A stretch of DNA of 64,000 nt, taken from the NCBI RefSeq assembly GCF_001457435.1, contig NZ_LN881717.1:629896-693895 (forward strand), given 5' to 3'. Source of the DNA: Actinobaculum massiliense (lineage in GTDB: Bacteria > Actinomycetota > Actinomycetes > Actinomycetales > Actinomycetaceae). Below are positions 45,956 to 54,888 of this stretch, in pieces. The number at the start of each line of letters is the position of its first letter. Positions within the stretch are counted from its first letter, which is position 1. A model generated the notes under the pieces. The model did not search any database. It worked only from the letters and a program-made list of their open reading frames with translations, and was not told where the DNA came from. Position numbers and translations under genes: made by a program.

Positions 45956-46611
45956 AGAATCGCTGTATTCCACAGGATACAGCGTGGGAAACCCCGGAAT
46001 TCGCAGACGTTCGCGGGTTAATCGCCAATCAGCCTGAGCTGGACTCGCGGTATCTTGCGCTTAATGCCCGATTCGGAGTGCACAGAAGGGGCAAGAGCAG
46101 GCGTAAGAAATTCGCAAATAACCAAGTAGTCCGATCAAACCGTGACGTTCACCTACACAGAATCAGCATTTATAGGGCGCGTGAGGGCTTGCGCGCTACG
46201 GGTGGGCCGATGGAGATTCACTTTGGTGTGGTTATGTGTGCACGTCCCTGCACGGACGTGCACACATAACCACAGTGAAATGAAGCCTTAGTGGCGGCAA
46301 CGCGAGACGGCCCAAAAGCCCTTTTGTAAAAGCCCAGCTCAGAGCGTTTCCATTTCGTACATGTAGCAAAAGGCCATCTACCTGGTAAGCCCTGCACGCT
46401 CGCGAAACCCAGCCCTTTGGCTACGGTTCTAGCTATCTCGCTGCGGCCTGCCTCGCTCTCTACGCCAAATCGAGTTCTCAAGCCGAAGCGGTTGCGCTAG
46501 GGCTCGCGTTGCCACCTAGTCTCCCTCGCTCTGCTCTAGCTACCTTGTTGAACCTTCACCGCAGAGCTCGGGGCTAAAGCTCGCCGACGTCCCTCCGCCG
46601 GAGCCGCGTCG
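45956..46611. other. 656-bp gene-free region with a large inverted repeat
   Basis: Between the toxin remnant and the FMN reductase. No ORF of either strand has coding character; short frames give no recognisable protein, and composition is less GC-biased than neighbouring genes. It probably holds remnants of accessory DNA beside the restriction operon. Its one striking feature is the inverted repeat at 46227-46274. I see no transposase or tRNA. Confidence 0.5.
46227..46274. repeat. 21-bp perfect inverted repeat
   Basis: Arms at 46227-46247 and 46254-46274 are fully complementary with a 6-nt loop; they start TGTGGTTATG and end CATAACCACA. Short outer pairs TTCAC/GTGAA (46217-46221, 46275-46279) extend it past a 5-nt bulge. 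There is no U-run, so it is not a typical terminator. A cruciform, a processed RNA stem or a mobile-element end are possible. Confidence 0.8.
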
Positions 46612-47190
46612 CTACGCGTTACGCTGGGAAGTTTCTTCGACCAGCGAGGCGAAACGCTGAACGTAGTCGCGAACGAACTCCACGGTCTTTTCGGGCTGGA
46701 GCTTGCCATCCTCATCGAGTAGCGTCGGCGACTGGCCGAGGAAGACCTCGGGCTGGCCGACTGTCGGCATATCAAAGTACGAAAGCGCCAGGCGCAGGTT
46801 CTTCTGCGAGCTGTAGCCACCCATCCGTCCCACGGAATGGGAGATGATGCCGTAGGGCTTATTCTTCCATGCCACGTCCGAGTTGGGCTTGGAGGCGATG
46901 TCTACCGCGTTCTTCAGGCAAGCCGGAATCGTGCGGTTGTTTTCGGGGGTCACAAAAAGAACGCCGTCACAGGCTTTGATCGTTTCGCGGAAGTGCGTGT
47001 AAATCTCCGGGCGCTCCACCTCGGTGACCTCGGGGTCGTCGTAATCAAAGTTGTAGAGCGGCAGGTCACGAATCTCCACGATCTGCGCATCGAACCCCTC
47101 CGGGAAATACGTGATCGCGTTCTTCGCAATTTTGCGCGCATAGGATCCACCGCGCAGGCTGCCCACCAACACCGCAATCTTGTATGCCAT
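46612..47190 (-). CDS. NADPH-dependent FMN reductase family protein
   Basis: A 192-residue flavodoxin-like oxidoreductase. The FMN phosphate loop GSLRGGS is at residues 10-16; the second FMN loop reads TPENNRTIPACLKNAVDIAS (usually PEYN.SIP..LKNAID), and GGYSSQKNLRLAL follows. Members reduce FMN, quinones, chromate or azo compounds with NADPH in the cytoplasm. It has a 27-bp upstream gap rich in purines but no clear consensus ribosome site. It is monocistronic on this evidence, facing the gene-free region. Confidence 0.9.
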   Translation of the reverse strand: MAYKIAVLVGSLRGGSYARKIAKNAITYFPEGFDAQIVEIRDLPLYNFDYDDPEVTEVERPEIYTHFRETIKACDGVLFVTPENNRTIPACLKNAVDIASKPNSDVAWKNKPYGIISHSVGRMGGYSSQKNLRLALSYFDMPTVGQPEVFLGQSPTLLDEDGKLQPEKTVEFVRDYVQRFASLVEETSQRNA

Positions 47191-47305
47191 TCGTTTGCCT
47201 CCTAAGCATCAGAGGGCGCCGCGGAGATTTAGAACTCCACGCCCCGCCCCGCGTAATTGAACTTATCGGAAACGAATTATACCCGGGAATCACTTCCCCA
47301 AAGCG

Positions 47306-47806
47306 CTAGAGGCGGTAGTGCTCCAAACCCTTGCAATAGAGAAGCTCATCGCAAAGCCGCTCATGCTGCATGCGAAGCTTTCCCTCAACTTCACGCCACT
47401 TGAACGCCGAGCGGGCAACCATCGCAAGCTTGGCAGGCTTGGTTTCCCCGCCGTCAATTTCGGCGCAGATCTCCGCCACCGCATCCCAGATGCGCCCCTT
47501 ATCCAAGCCGAGGGTCTCATAGACCCAGATGTACATTTCCGGGCGGCGAATTTTCTTCCACGCCGCTTTGGCACTTCCAAACTCTGAACCCAGGCGCTTC
47601 TTCGTTTCACCCTTCTTGGATTCCGCTTCAACTGCCGCCTGCGCGAAGTAGCACGTTACGTGGTTTCGCACGGAGAACCAGTACCGCTTCTTATCCTGGT
47701 AAATCCCCGCCTCGAAAAGTTTCCGCTCCAAACTAGGGGTAAATTCCTGCTCCGGTTCCAGTTCTCCAAGGATTCCCGCGACATCCCTCGCCTTCATTTC
47801 CGCCAT
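47306..47806 (-). CDS. Conserved hypothetical protein, paralogue of 48864-49388
   Basis: A 166-residue soluble, charged, mostly helical protein; I do not recognise the family. It shares long blocks with the protein at 48864-49388: LGELEPEQEFTP, LFE.G.YQD.KRYWFSVR.HV near the N-terminus, IRRPEMYIWVYETLGLDK in the middle, and a C-terminal GLEHYRL (GIEHYRI in the other). The conserved Arg-Pro-Glu-Met-Tyr and Trp-Val-Tyr residues look structural or ligand-binding. Its upstream region has weak AGGAG-like sequence. No function is assigned. Confidence 0.75.
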   Translation of the reverse strand: MAEMKARDVAGILGELEPEQEFTPSLERKLFEAGIYQDKKRYWFSVRNHVTCYFAQAAVEAESKKGETKKRLGSEFGSAKAAWKKIRRPEMYIWVYETLGLDKGRIWDAVAEICAEIDGGETKPAKLAMVARSAFKWREVEGKLRMQHERLCDELLYCKGLEHYRL

Positions 47807-48319
47807 GTTCTACTCCTCAAGCCTATTTATTACTTGCCGTCCGCTCTGCCGTAACTAATCATGCCATCTCACCGCTAGCTCCCGCGCAGTTTCCCGTAGC
47901 GCGCACAGAATGTAGCCAGACGGATTTTCCCCACGCCCCGGCGCCGACCCACGCCGACCAACAAAGGCAGAATTTTCCCCGCGGGCCGTGCCAACCGACA
48001 GAGGCCAAATCTTCCCTCGCACACCCGCGATGATGCGCGACGCCCACATTTATCGCTTCTCCACGGCCGCGGGCTCACGCGAAAGGGAAGAAACAACTAG
48101 AACGTGGAGGCTCGACTCGAAGTGGGTTGCGGATTCGCCACGCCCACCCGAGTAGAACGCTCACCCGCGCACAACACTCACCTGCGTACAGCCCTCAGCC
48201 GCTCGGGCAGAAAACAAGACCCCCAGCCATATTGAATTAAAATAACCGATTTCGCTAGTGTAGCGACATCCCATCAGGCGCCGCTGCGCTACCAATAGCA
48301 CCACCGAAAGGACATCAAA
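47807..48319. other. Gene-free region between the first paralogue and a small membrane protein
   Basis: 513 bp holding divergent promoters. It contains loosely repeated segments of the kind GCCGACCAACAAAGGC / GCCAACCGACAGAGGC (about 47950-48010). Overlapping short minus-strand frames here do not have sensible protein composition. No RNA gene is seen. Confidence 0.4.
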
Positions 48320-48724
48320 ATGAGCACCCGGAGCCGCTGGTTTTTGATTTTTATTCCGCTGAGCGCGGTGGGCCTGTGCGCCGTTGCCTATCAGTTCTTC
48401 GTCAACACTTCGGCACTAAACGCCACCACCCTCGCTCTGGTGTGGACCGGTGTAGTTGTTCCCCTCCTACTGGCACTTGCGGGCATTATTTCCCTATCCG
48501 GTAGGCAAAGGATGAGAGTTTGCCTCACCTGCCTGATAACAGCAGCACTGGCCTTAGTCGTCACCGCGTTCGGCGAACCGATTGCGAGCGCTCTGGGCGT
48601 GGGGATGGTGACGTACGCGTGGTTCCCTGGCAAGGAAATCGAGGCGGTAGCTACCCTCCTGGCCTTCTTTGCCACCTGTGCCATTGCGCTCTACGCATCG
48701 CGCGGCGCGCGGCAAACGCACTAA
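48320..48724 (+). CDS. Small four-helix membrane protein of unknown function
   Basis: A 134-residue protein with four predicted transmembrane helices (about residues 8-28, 37-58, 66-88 and 108-128), short loops and a basic C-terminus. GAAAGGAC precedes the ATG. I recognise no family. It lies between two paralogous unknown genes transcribed on the other strand, so it may belong with them or be an unrelated insertion. Confidence 0.7.
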   Translation: MSTRSRWFLIFIPLSAVGLCAVAYQFFVNTSALNATTLALVWTGVVVPLLLALAGIISLSGRQRMRVCLTCLITAALALVVTAFGEPIASALGVGMVTYAWFPGKEIEAVATLLAFFATCAIALYASRGARQTH

Positions 48725-48863
48725 TAACACGCTTGCTCGCGCCGTCCGCATGAGATGCAACAGGGGCGATCGATACCTAGTTGCCTGCTAAAGGTAGGGC
48801 CGAGCTCGATGCGCTCACCGTTCGCGTTAGATGCGACAAAGTTCGATCCGCTAAACGTCCCAG

Positions 48864-49388
48864 CTAGATGCGATAGTGCTCGATGCCCTTGACGGCCGAA
48901 AGTTCGTTGCAGAGGCGAGCGTGGTGGGCGCGGACGGCTTCCTCAACCGCCTCCCAAGCGAAAGCTTGGCGAGCAATCTTTGCCAGCTTGGCGAGGCTGG
49001 TTTCACCGCCGTCAATTGCCGCGTGGAGTGACTCTACTGCCTGCCAAATCTTGCTCTTATCGAGCCCCAGAGTCTCGTAAACCCAGATATACATTTCCGG
49101 GCGGCGAATCTTGGCCCAGGCTTCCTTGGCATTGCGCAGATCGGCAATCGCCCGCTTCTTCTGCCCATCCACCGCAGCGGTCTTCGCCGCCTTCTTCTTG
49201 GCGTCGTACTCGAGCTCGCGGGTGGCAAAGTACATCACCACGTGGGTGCGTACCGAGAACCAATAGCGCTTCGCGTCCTGATAAAGACCCTTTTCAAAAA
49301 GGTTCTTTTCAAGGCCTGGCGTGAACTCTTGCTCCGGCTCCAGCTCTCCCAAAACCGCGGCGAAATCCGTTGACGACAACGTTTCCAT
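48864..49388 (-). CDS. Conserved hypothetical protein, paralogue of 47306-47806
   Basis: A 174-residue charged helical protein sharing LGELEPEQEFTP, KRYWFSVRTHV and IRRPEMYIWVYETLGLDK with the protein at 47306-47806. It has a Lys/Ala-rich insertion (about residues 62-80, KKKAAKTAAVDGQKK) that the other copy replaces with a shorter Lys/Glu stretch. AAGGAGCTGGT lies before the ATG. The pair probably arose by local duplication with later divergence. Function unknown. Confidence 0.75.
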   Translation of the reverse strand: METLSSTDFAAVLGELEPEQEFTPGLEKNLFEKGLYQDAKRYWFSVRTHVVMYFATRELEYDAKKKAAKTAAVDGQKKRAIADLRNAKEAWAKIRRPEMYIWVYETLGLDKSKIWQAVESLHAAIDGGETSLAKLAKIARQAFAWEAVEEAVRAHHARLCNELSAVKGIEHYRI

Positions 49389-49568
49389 ACCAGCTCCTTA
49401 AATGCCATAGCCATCTAATTTCGACGGCACATAATTTATGATGCCGCCGCAGCAAGCCGAGGAACATCTTCGCCGCACCCGTTGCGGGCATTGCCACACT
49501 CGCCAGGGCGGAAACTATTCGCCGCGCGCTACGGCGGGAACTGCTCGCCACTCGCGGACGGCAGGAAA

Positions 49569-50462
49569 CTACTCCCCGCGCGCGGCGGCGTAGATATTCT
49601 CGAGCATGGCCAGGCGCTCTTCCAGGCCCGCGCTTGCAGGTACGCAAATCTTCGCGCCCAAATATTCCGCGCCCTCAGCTACCTCGGCACAGCGGCGGAT
49701 TTCCGCGGCGTCCAGCAATGAGGCGGGCTCATCCATCGCGCTAGGTAGGTGACCATCCCCCCAGGGGTAGCCGAACTGAGTTTCCTCCGGGCCCGCACCA
49801 GAGAAGATGACGCCTGCCAGCACGCCCGCCTGCTCGCACTGCTGAATGTGCTCAAATGCTGTTCGCGACGAGCGACCCTCAATAGCCGAGCGCCCCCAAT
49901 TGATCGCCATGCCAACGCCCAGCTCGTGGCAAATCTCGATTTCTTGCTCGATGGGCAAGAATCCCTTTTCCGGTTTCTGCCCGTCCACAAACTTGTCGCA
50001 ATGTTCAACGGCGATGCTCGCCCCGCACCAATCTTTGGCCAGTAGTTCCTCCAGCGAAGCACGGAAAGAATCCGCGCTGGCAATTTCGGGCGGCGCGGTA
50101 TGCAACTGCACCTTGGAAATAACCTCGCGCCCGGTAGCGTCCGCAAGCGCGGCAACGGCGCTACGAATCTGCTCGGCAAAATTGAGCGCCGCCCGGCGGC
50201 TCTCGCTATCCGGAGAAGCTAGACCGAAGGCCGGGTTCTTCCCCACGTTCTGCATGGTGCCGGGAATCGCCGTGATGGCGTTGAAGATCCAGTTTTCCGC
50301 GAGATAGCTGGCGAACTTATCGGCCTCGGTGGCGATTTGGCCGGGGAACGGGATCTCCAGGCCGTCAATCCACTCCTTGCTTTGCAGTAACTCGTAGTAT
50401 TCGCGGTGCCGATCGGGCTCCGGCAATGATGCGTATGCGCCAACAATGAACGGTGAAGTCAT
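49569..50462 (-). CDS. DUF4862 family protein (TIM-barrel-like)
   Basis: A 297-residue protein whose N-terminus (MTSPFIVGAYASLPEPDRHREYYELL) and alternating strand/helix pattern resemble the actinobacterial DUF4862 family. Conserved acidic and His residues (KVQLHTAPPE; ASIAVEHCD; INWGRSAIEGR) suggest a sugar-isomerase-like barrel, but the reaction is unknown. The ATG at 50462 follows GAGGG; the longer frame from 50504 adds a non-family stretch. It lies 55 bp downstream of the ABC-F gene and may be co-transcribed with it. Confidence 0.7.
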   Translation of the reverse strand: MTSPFIVGAYASLPEPDRHREYYELLQSKEWIDGLEIPFPGQIATEADKFASYLAENWIFNAITAIPGTMQNVGKNPAFGLASPDSESRRAALNFAEQIRSAVAALADATGREVISKVQLHTAPPEIASADSFRASLEELLAKDWCGASIAVEHCDKFVDGQKPEKGFLPIEQEIEICHELGVGMAINWGRSAIEGRSSRTAFEHIQQCEQAGVLAGVIFSGAGPEETQFGYPWGDGHLPSAMDEPASLLDAAEIRRCAEVAEGAEYLGAKICVPASAGLEERLAMLENIYAAARGE

Positions 50463-50517
50463 CTCAACCCTCTTCGGTTTTTCAGCAAGCTCGCTACCCA
50501 GCATTCGTGCCCCTAGC

Positions 50518-52458
50518 CTAGCCTTCGGCGCGCTCGGCCGCCTCTAACCAAGCAAGCTCCAGCTCCTCAATTTGTTCTTCTAGTTCGGATGCCTCGCGCG
50601 AAACGTCCGCGAGCGCCTCATAGTCCGTGCCCGCAGACAGTTCCGCGATTTTTGCGTGAAGCTTCTCGAGCTTCTTGCGCTCCTTGCCGAGCTGGCGCTC
50701 AATTCGCTGTGCCTCTTTATGAGCCTCGCGTTGGAGTTGCGAATCGGACTTCACCGGCTGGGCCGGTTCGCCGCCCAAAGCTTCGCCCGCCGAATGACGG
50801 CCCGCGCTACCTGAGCCCGCGCTACCTGCACCAGCATTACCAGCGGCATGAGCGCCCCCGGAGTGCCCACTCGCGCGCCCGCCGCGCCCGCCACCAGCGT
50901 GGCCATCGCCGCCCGCGAGCGCCGAAAACTCCAGATACTCGTCCACCCCGCCGGGCAAATCGCGCAGGCGCCCGCCAATCACCGCCATTTGCCGGTCGGT
51001 TACCCGCTCCAGCAAATACCGATCGTGGGAGACCACAATCAAAGTCCCCGGCCAGCCGTCGAGGAGGTCTTCCATCGAGGCCAAAGTATCCGTATCCAGA
51101 TCGTTCGTTGGCTCGTCCAAAAGCAGCACATTCGGCTCACCCATGAGGATCCGCATGAACTGCAGTCGCCGGCGCTCGCCGCCGGAAAGCTCGGCCACCC
51201 GGGTCCAGGCGCGCTCGCGGGTAAAGCCCATGCGCTCGGTGAGGCGCGAGGCGGAAACGTCCTTCCCGCCAATCTCGATGTGCTGGGCCACCTCGGATAC
51301 CGCTTCAACTACCCGCAGATCCGCGACCTGCTCCAGCTCCTTCGTATCCTGGGAAAGCTCCGCCAGCGCCACGGTTTTCCCGCGCTTTATGCGCCCCTCG
51401 CTCGGCTCGAGCTCCCCGGAAAGCAACCCGAGCAAAGACGACTTCCCGGCGCCATTGCGCCCCAGGATTCCCGTCCGCTCCCCCGGCGCGAGGAGCCAGG
51501 TAACATCGCGCAACACCGGCTCACCGCCGGGATACGCAAATGAGACGTCCTCCAAATTAATCACGGTTTTCCCGAGCCGCTGCGTCGCCATGCGGGTCAG
51601 CTCTACCGAATCGCGCGGAGCTGGCACATTGGCAATAATCTCTTCCGCCGCCTCAATTCGAAAGCGCGGTTTGGAGGTGCGCGCCGGTGCCCCGCGCCGT
51701 AGCCAGGCGAGCTCCTTGCGTAGCAGATTCTGGCGCTTCTCCTCGGCCACCGCGGCCTGGCGGGCACGCTCATTGCGCTGGAAGATATAGTCCGAATAGC
51801 CGCCGTCGTACATTTCCACATGACCGCCGGTGGGATTCCGCCCGTGCGCGCCGTCGGTGCCGGGCACGACTTCCCAGATTCGCGTCGCCACGCGGTCGAG
51901 GAACCAGCGGTCGTGGGTGACCACCACCAGCGCCCCACGCGGGTTCTTCCCGCCGAAGCGCCGTGCCGCGTAGTCGGCGAGGAAGGTAATCCCCTCCACG
52001 TCCAGGTGGTTGGTGGGTTCGTCGAGGACGACGACGTTCGCATCGCGCGTGAGCGTGCGAGCGAGTGCAACCCGCCGTCGCTGGCCGCCGGAAAGCTCGC
52101 GTACCCGCGCATCGAGGGAGATCTCCGGGAGCAGGCCGGCGTGCAGCTCGCGCACGCTCGCATCCGAGGCCCACTCGAATGTTGCCGCCTCGCCGTGAAT
52201 GGCTTCGCGCACGGTGACGTCTGGGAGTTCGTCGGCCTGGGTGAGTAGGGCGATTCTTGCCTCGCGCGAAGTGGTCACCACTCCAGAATCGGGGGCCACC
52301 GCGCCGGCGACGATTTTCAGAAGCGTCGTTTTCCCGCCGCCATTGGGCCCCACCACGCCAATGCGCGATCCGTCCTCGAGGGAGACCGAGACGTCCTCGA
52401 GAATCGGGCGCGATCCCAGGGAAATCGATGCGTTCTGAACCGAAAGCAAATGTGTCAT
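50518..52458 (-). CDS. ABC-F family ATPase (Uup-like)
   Basis: A soluble protein with two ABC domains and no membrane part, 646 residues. Domain 1: Walker A GPNGGGKTT, signature LSGGQRRR, Walker B VVLDEPTNHLD. Domain 2: GRNGAGKSS, LSGGERRR, LLLDEPTNDLD. Between them lies the linker that reaches the ribosome in ABC-F factors. A Gly/Ala/Ser/His-rich stretch (about residues 530-565) leads to a C-terminal coiled coil (about 580-640), as in Uup. It probably acts on ribosomes; resistance or housekeeping role is undecided. It lies 26 bp after rsmA. Confidence 0.93.
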   Translation of the reverse strand: MTHLLSVQNASISLGSRPILEDVSVSLEDGSRIGVVGPNGGGKTTLLKIVAGAVAPDSGVVTTSREARIALLTQADELPDVTVREAIHGEAATFEWASDASVRELHAGLLPEISLDARVRELSGGQRRRVALARTLTRDANVVVLDEPTNHLDVEGITFLADYAARRFGGKNPRGALVVVTHDRWFLDRVATRIWEVVPGTDGAHGRNPTGGHVEMYDGGYSDYIFQRNERARQAAVAEEKRQNLLRKELAWLRRGAPARTSKPRFRIEAAEEIIANVPAPRDSVELTRMATQRLGKTVINLEDVSFAYPGGEPVLRDVTWLLAPGERTGILGRNGAGKSSLLGLLSGELEPSEGRIKRGKTVALAELSQDTKELEQVADLRVVEAVSEVAQHIEIGGKDVSASRLTERMGFTRERAWTRVAELSGGERRRLQFMRILMGEPNVLLLDEPTNDLDTDTLASMEDLLDGWPGTLIVVSHDRYLLERVTDRQMAVIGGRLRDLPGGVDEYLEFSALAGGDGHAGGGRGGRASGHSGGAHAAGNAGAGSAGSGSAGRHSAGEALGGEPAQPVKSDSQLQREAHKEAQRIERQLGKERKKLEKLHAKIAELSAGTDYEALADVSREASELEEQIEELELAWLEAAERAEG

Positions 52459-52484
52459 GGAGGCCTTTCTAGGGTGAAGAAGTT

Positions 52485-53453
52485 TTAGTTGCTGGGGGCC
52501 GTAGAAGCGACGGCGATGCGGGCGAAGTCTTCAATCCCGAGCTTTTCGCCGCGTAGCGAGGGGTCGATTCCCGCCGCACGGATGATTTCTTCGGCGTGGG
52601 CGGCGCTTCCCGCCCACCCGGCGAGCGCGGCTCGAAGGGTTTTCCGGCGCTGGGCAAAAGCGGCGTCGACGACGCCGAAGACCGCTTCGCGATCGGCGAG
52701 TCCATCGAAACCTGGCAACGCTTCCAAACCCTCACCTTCCCGGCGCGTGAAGGCCACCAGGGCGGAATCCACATTCGGCACCGGCCAAAAAACGTTGCGG
52801 GAAATCTTCGAGCCGCGGCTCACCTCCGCATACCAGGCGACTTTCGCAGAAGGGACGCCGTAGGTCTTGCTCCCGGGGCGGGCGGCAAGACGATCGGCAA
52901 CTTCAAGCTGCACCATCACCAGCGCCGAGCGAATACTCGGGAACCGCTCCAGCACCGTGAGGATAATCGGCACCGCCACGTTATAGGGCAAATTCGCTAC
53001 GAGTTTGCTCGGCCCAGAAATGTTTCCCACCTGGTCGGCAGCCGTTTCCTGCGAATTTCCGCTTTCACCCACCGCATCGGCCAGCGCCGGGCGCGCGAGC
53101 GAGGCGGGGCCCTGAAGTTGCATGGCGTCCATAAGGGTCACGGCAAAGGCACCGTCGGGAACCCCGTGCTGAGCTAAGGTATGCGGCAACGCGGCCGCGA
53201 GCGCGGGATCAATTTCAACCGCGGAAACATGAGCTCCAGCCTCGAGAAGCGCCAGGGTGAGCGAGCCCAGGCCCGGCCCGACCTCGAGCACATAGTCGCC
53301 CGGCTCCACGCCCGCCTCGCGCACAATTTTGCGCACGGAACCGGCGTCGGTCACAAAGTTTTGCCCCAAAGTTTTGGTAGGGCGAATGCCGAGCCGATTC
53401 GCGAGCTCACGGACGTCAGAGGGAGTAAGCAACGAGATTTGAGAGTTTTTCAT
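52485..53453 (-). CDS. rsmA: 16S rRNA dimethyladenosine transferase
   Basis: RsmA (KsgA) dimethylates two adjacent adenosines in helix 45 of 16S rRNA. Visible: RPTKTLGQNFVTD (N-terminal signature), SAM motif LEVGPGLGSLTLALL, VEIDPALAAAL and the catalytic NLPYN. The 322-residue protein carries an insertion of about 35 residues (SLARPALADAVGE...SGPSK) before NLPYN. The ATG at 53453 is preferred over a TTG at 53462, because TAGACT (53467-53462) is a likely -10 box and the transcript would begin close to the ATG. Confidence 0.94.
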   Translation of the reverse strand: MKNSQISLLTPSDVRELANRLGIRPTKTLGQNFVTDAGSVRKIVREAGVEPGDYVLEVGPGLGSLTLALLEAGAHVSAVEIDPALAAALPHTLAQHGVPDGAFAVTLMDAMQLQGPASLARPALADAVGESGNSQETAADQVGNISGPSKLVANLPYNVAVPIILTVLERFPSIRSALVMVQLEVADRLAARPGSKTYGVPSAKVAWYAEVSRGSKISRNVFWPVPNVDSALVAFTRREGEGLEALPGFDGLADREAVFGVVDAAFAQRRKTLRAALAGWAGSAAHAEEIIRAAGIDPSLRGEKLGIEDFARIAVASTAPSN

Positions 53454-53492
53454 CGCCCTCAAGTCTAGATTGATTAGCCGCCTGGCGCGTCT

Positions 53493-54593
53493 TTAGTACC
53501 AGCCCACCCGGTTGGAGTGACCAAGAGCGCCGCACGGCGTGCCGTACCGGCCCTGGATGTAGCCGAGCCCCCACTTAATCTGGGTGGCGGGGTTGGTGCG
53601 CCAGTCCGCTCCGGCCGAGGCCATCTTCGAGCCCGGCAAAGCCTGCGGGATGCCGTAAGCACCCGAAGAGCGGTTCTGCGCCTGGTAGTTCCATCCCGAT
53701 TCGCGCTGCCACAGCGTAGCCAGGCAGGAGAACTGATCCGAGCCCCATCCATACGAGGAAAGCATTCCCGCCGCAATCTCCTGGGAAGTTCCGGCCGGCA
53801 CCGGGCTGGCGGTTCCCACCGCTTCCTCGCCCGAAACACCGGCGTCGGACGCGCTGGCCGAGGCGGCAACGGTCGCGGGATTGGCGGTACCGACCCGCAC
53901 AACCTCGTCCACCCGCTCCTGCTTTTGCACCGTGAAGCGCAGCGTGCGGGAGGTTTCAACACCGTCCTCCACGCGCACCTGGTAAGCCTTCGTGGCGTGG
54001 CCATCCTTGCCTTCGGTTTCGACCACGCGCTTGCCCTTGGGGAGCGTATCGTCTTCCACCTCGTTGGTCACGTGAGCGTCCACAACGTCCTCGGTCACAA
54101 TTGAGCGGTCCACGCGGGTAATCGAAACGGTGGCGCCGTCAATCACGGGAGTCGCAAGTTCTTGGGAGACGACGTCGTCTCCGTCAACCTGGATTCCCGC
54201 CTCCAGCAGTGCATCGTGCAAGGATGCGGCGGAGGTTTCAATGGTCTTGGACTGGCCCTCGAAGGTGAAGGTAATCGTCTTAACGGGTGTTGCCGCGGCA
54301 AGGCGTTGCGCGGGAACGGCGTCGTTGGAAGTGGTGGAAACCGAACCGGCAGCGAAGGCCACCGAGGGGGCGGCGATAAGCACCGAGACGACGGCGGCGG
54401 CTCCGCGACCCAGCAGTGACATTCCGCGCGGGGCGCTGGCGGCACGGCGGAAGCTCGAGCCGGCGGGCTTGGCGCTTAGGGCCTCACGTTCGGCCTGCAG
54501 GCGCGCGCGGCGTGAACCCGGCTTCGGGGCCTCAAGCTCGCCCTGGGCGATAAACGCCGAAATATTCGGGGTTTCTCCGGTGTGACGTCCCAA
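53493..54593 (-). CDS. Rpf-like secreted cell-wall hydrolase with DUF348 and G5 domains
   Basis: A 366-residue exported protein. A long basic N-terminus precedes the hydrophobic export segment (about residues 62-82, AAAVVSVLIAAPSVAFAAG). One DUF348 domain follows (about 103-160), then a G5 domain (about 163-235), an Ala/Ser/Val linker, and a C-terminal lytic-transglycosylase-like domain (YGWGSDQFSCLATLWQRESG, with catalytic-type Glu, and AYGIPQALPGSKMA). This is the RpfB/Rpf2 layout, with an SLT-like instead of a classical Rpf domain. The start is TTG with GGAAGGA 5 nt upstream. It should remodel peptidoglycan during growth or resuscitation. Confidence 0.88.
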   Translation of the reverse strand: MGRHTGETPNISAFIAQGELEAPKPGSRRARLQAEREALSAKPAGSSFRRAASAPRGMSLLGRGAAAVVSVLIAAPSVAFAAGSVSTTSNDAVPAQRLAAATPVKTITFTFEGQSKTIETSAASLHDALLEAGIQVDGDDVVSQELATPVIDGATVSITRVDRSIVTEDVVDAHVTNEVEDDTLPKGKRVVETEGKDGHATKAYQVRVEDGVETSRTLRFTVQKQERVDEVVRVGTANPATVAASASASDAGVSGEEAVGTASPVPAGTSQEIAAGMLSSYGWGSDQFSCLATLWQRESGWNYQAQNRSSGAYGIPQALPGSKMASAGADWRTNPATQIKWGLGYIQGRYGTPCGALGHSNRVGWY

Positions 54594-54888
54594 AACGTTC
54601 CTTCCAGAAAATCTTGACGCCGGCCTATGACGCCGGCTTTATAACAAACTGATATCGAGTGTAATCAAATCGTGATCTTCTGACTAGGTATTAGTGCCTA
54701 GCACAACATAAAGGGATAAGAAACTCGCCTCGCCGTGCGCGGGGTGGAACGGGAACGCGCGGGGCGGAAGAGAAACGGATGCGGGCTGGAAACAGCGACG
54801 AGACAGAAACGGGTGCGGAACACAAACGGGATGCCGGGATTTTGTTGAGAATTCGCACCGAGCCGTGAATGTGTTTTAGATTGGCACC
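54594..54888. other. Divergent promoter region between the Rpf-like gene and a membrane protein gene
   Basis: 295 bp. Near the Rpf-like gene it holds two copies of GACGCCGGC (about 54608-54637). AT-rich sequence (about 54638-54690) probably contains its promoter. Toward 54880 is the -10 box of the next gene. I see no riboswitch fold I can support. Confidence 0.4.

Noticed and set aside
46218-46481. An 87-codon minus-strand frame in the gene-free region
   Set aside because: Composition is random-looking, and part of it is one arm of the 21-bp inverted repeat.
45956-46611. Insertion sequence or integrase remnant near the restriction operon
   Set aside because: No transposase or integrase motif and no paired terminal repeats flanking a gene could be found; only the single inverted repeat is seen.
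54594-54888. Cyclic di-AMP (ydaO-type) riboswitch upstream of the Rpf-like gene
   Set aside because: Such riboswitches precede some actinobacterial rpf genes, but the region on the Rpf side is short and AT-rich and I cannot find the conserved core.
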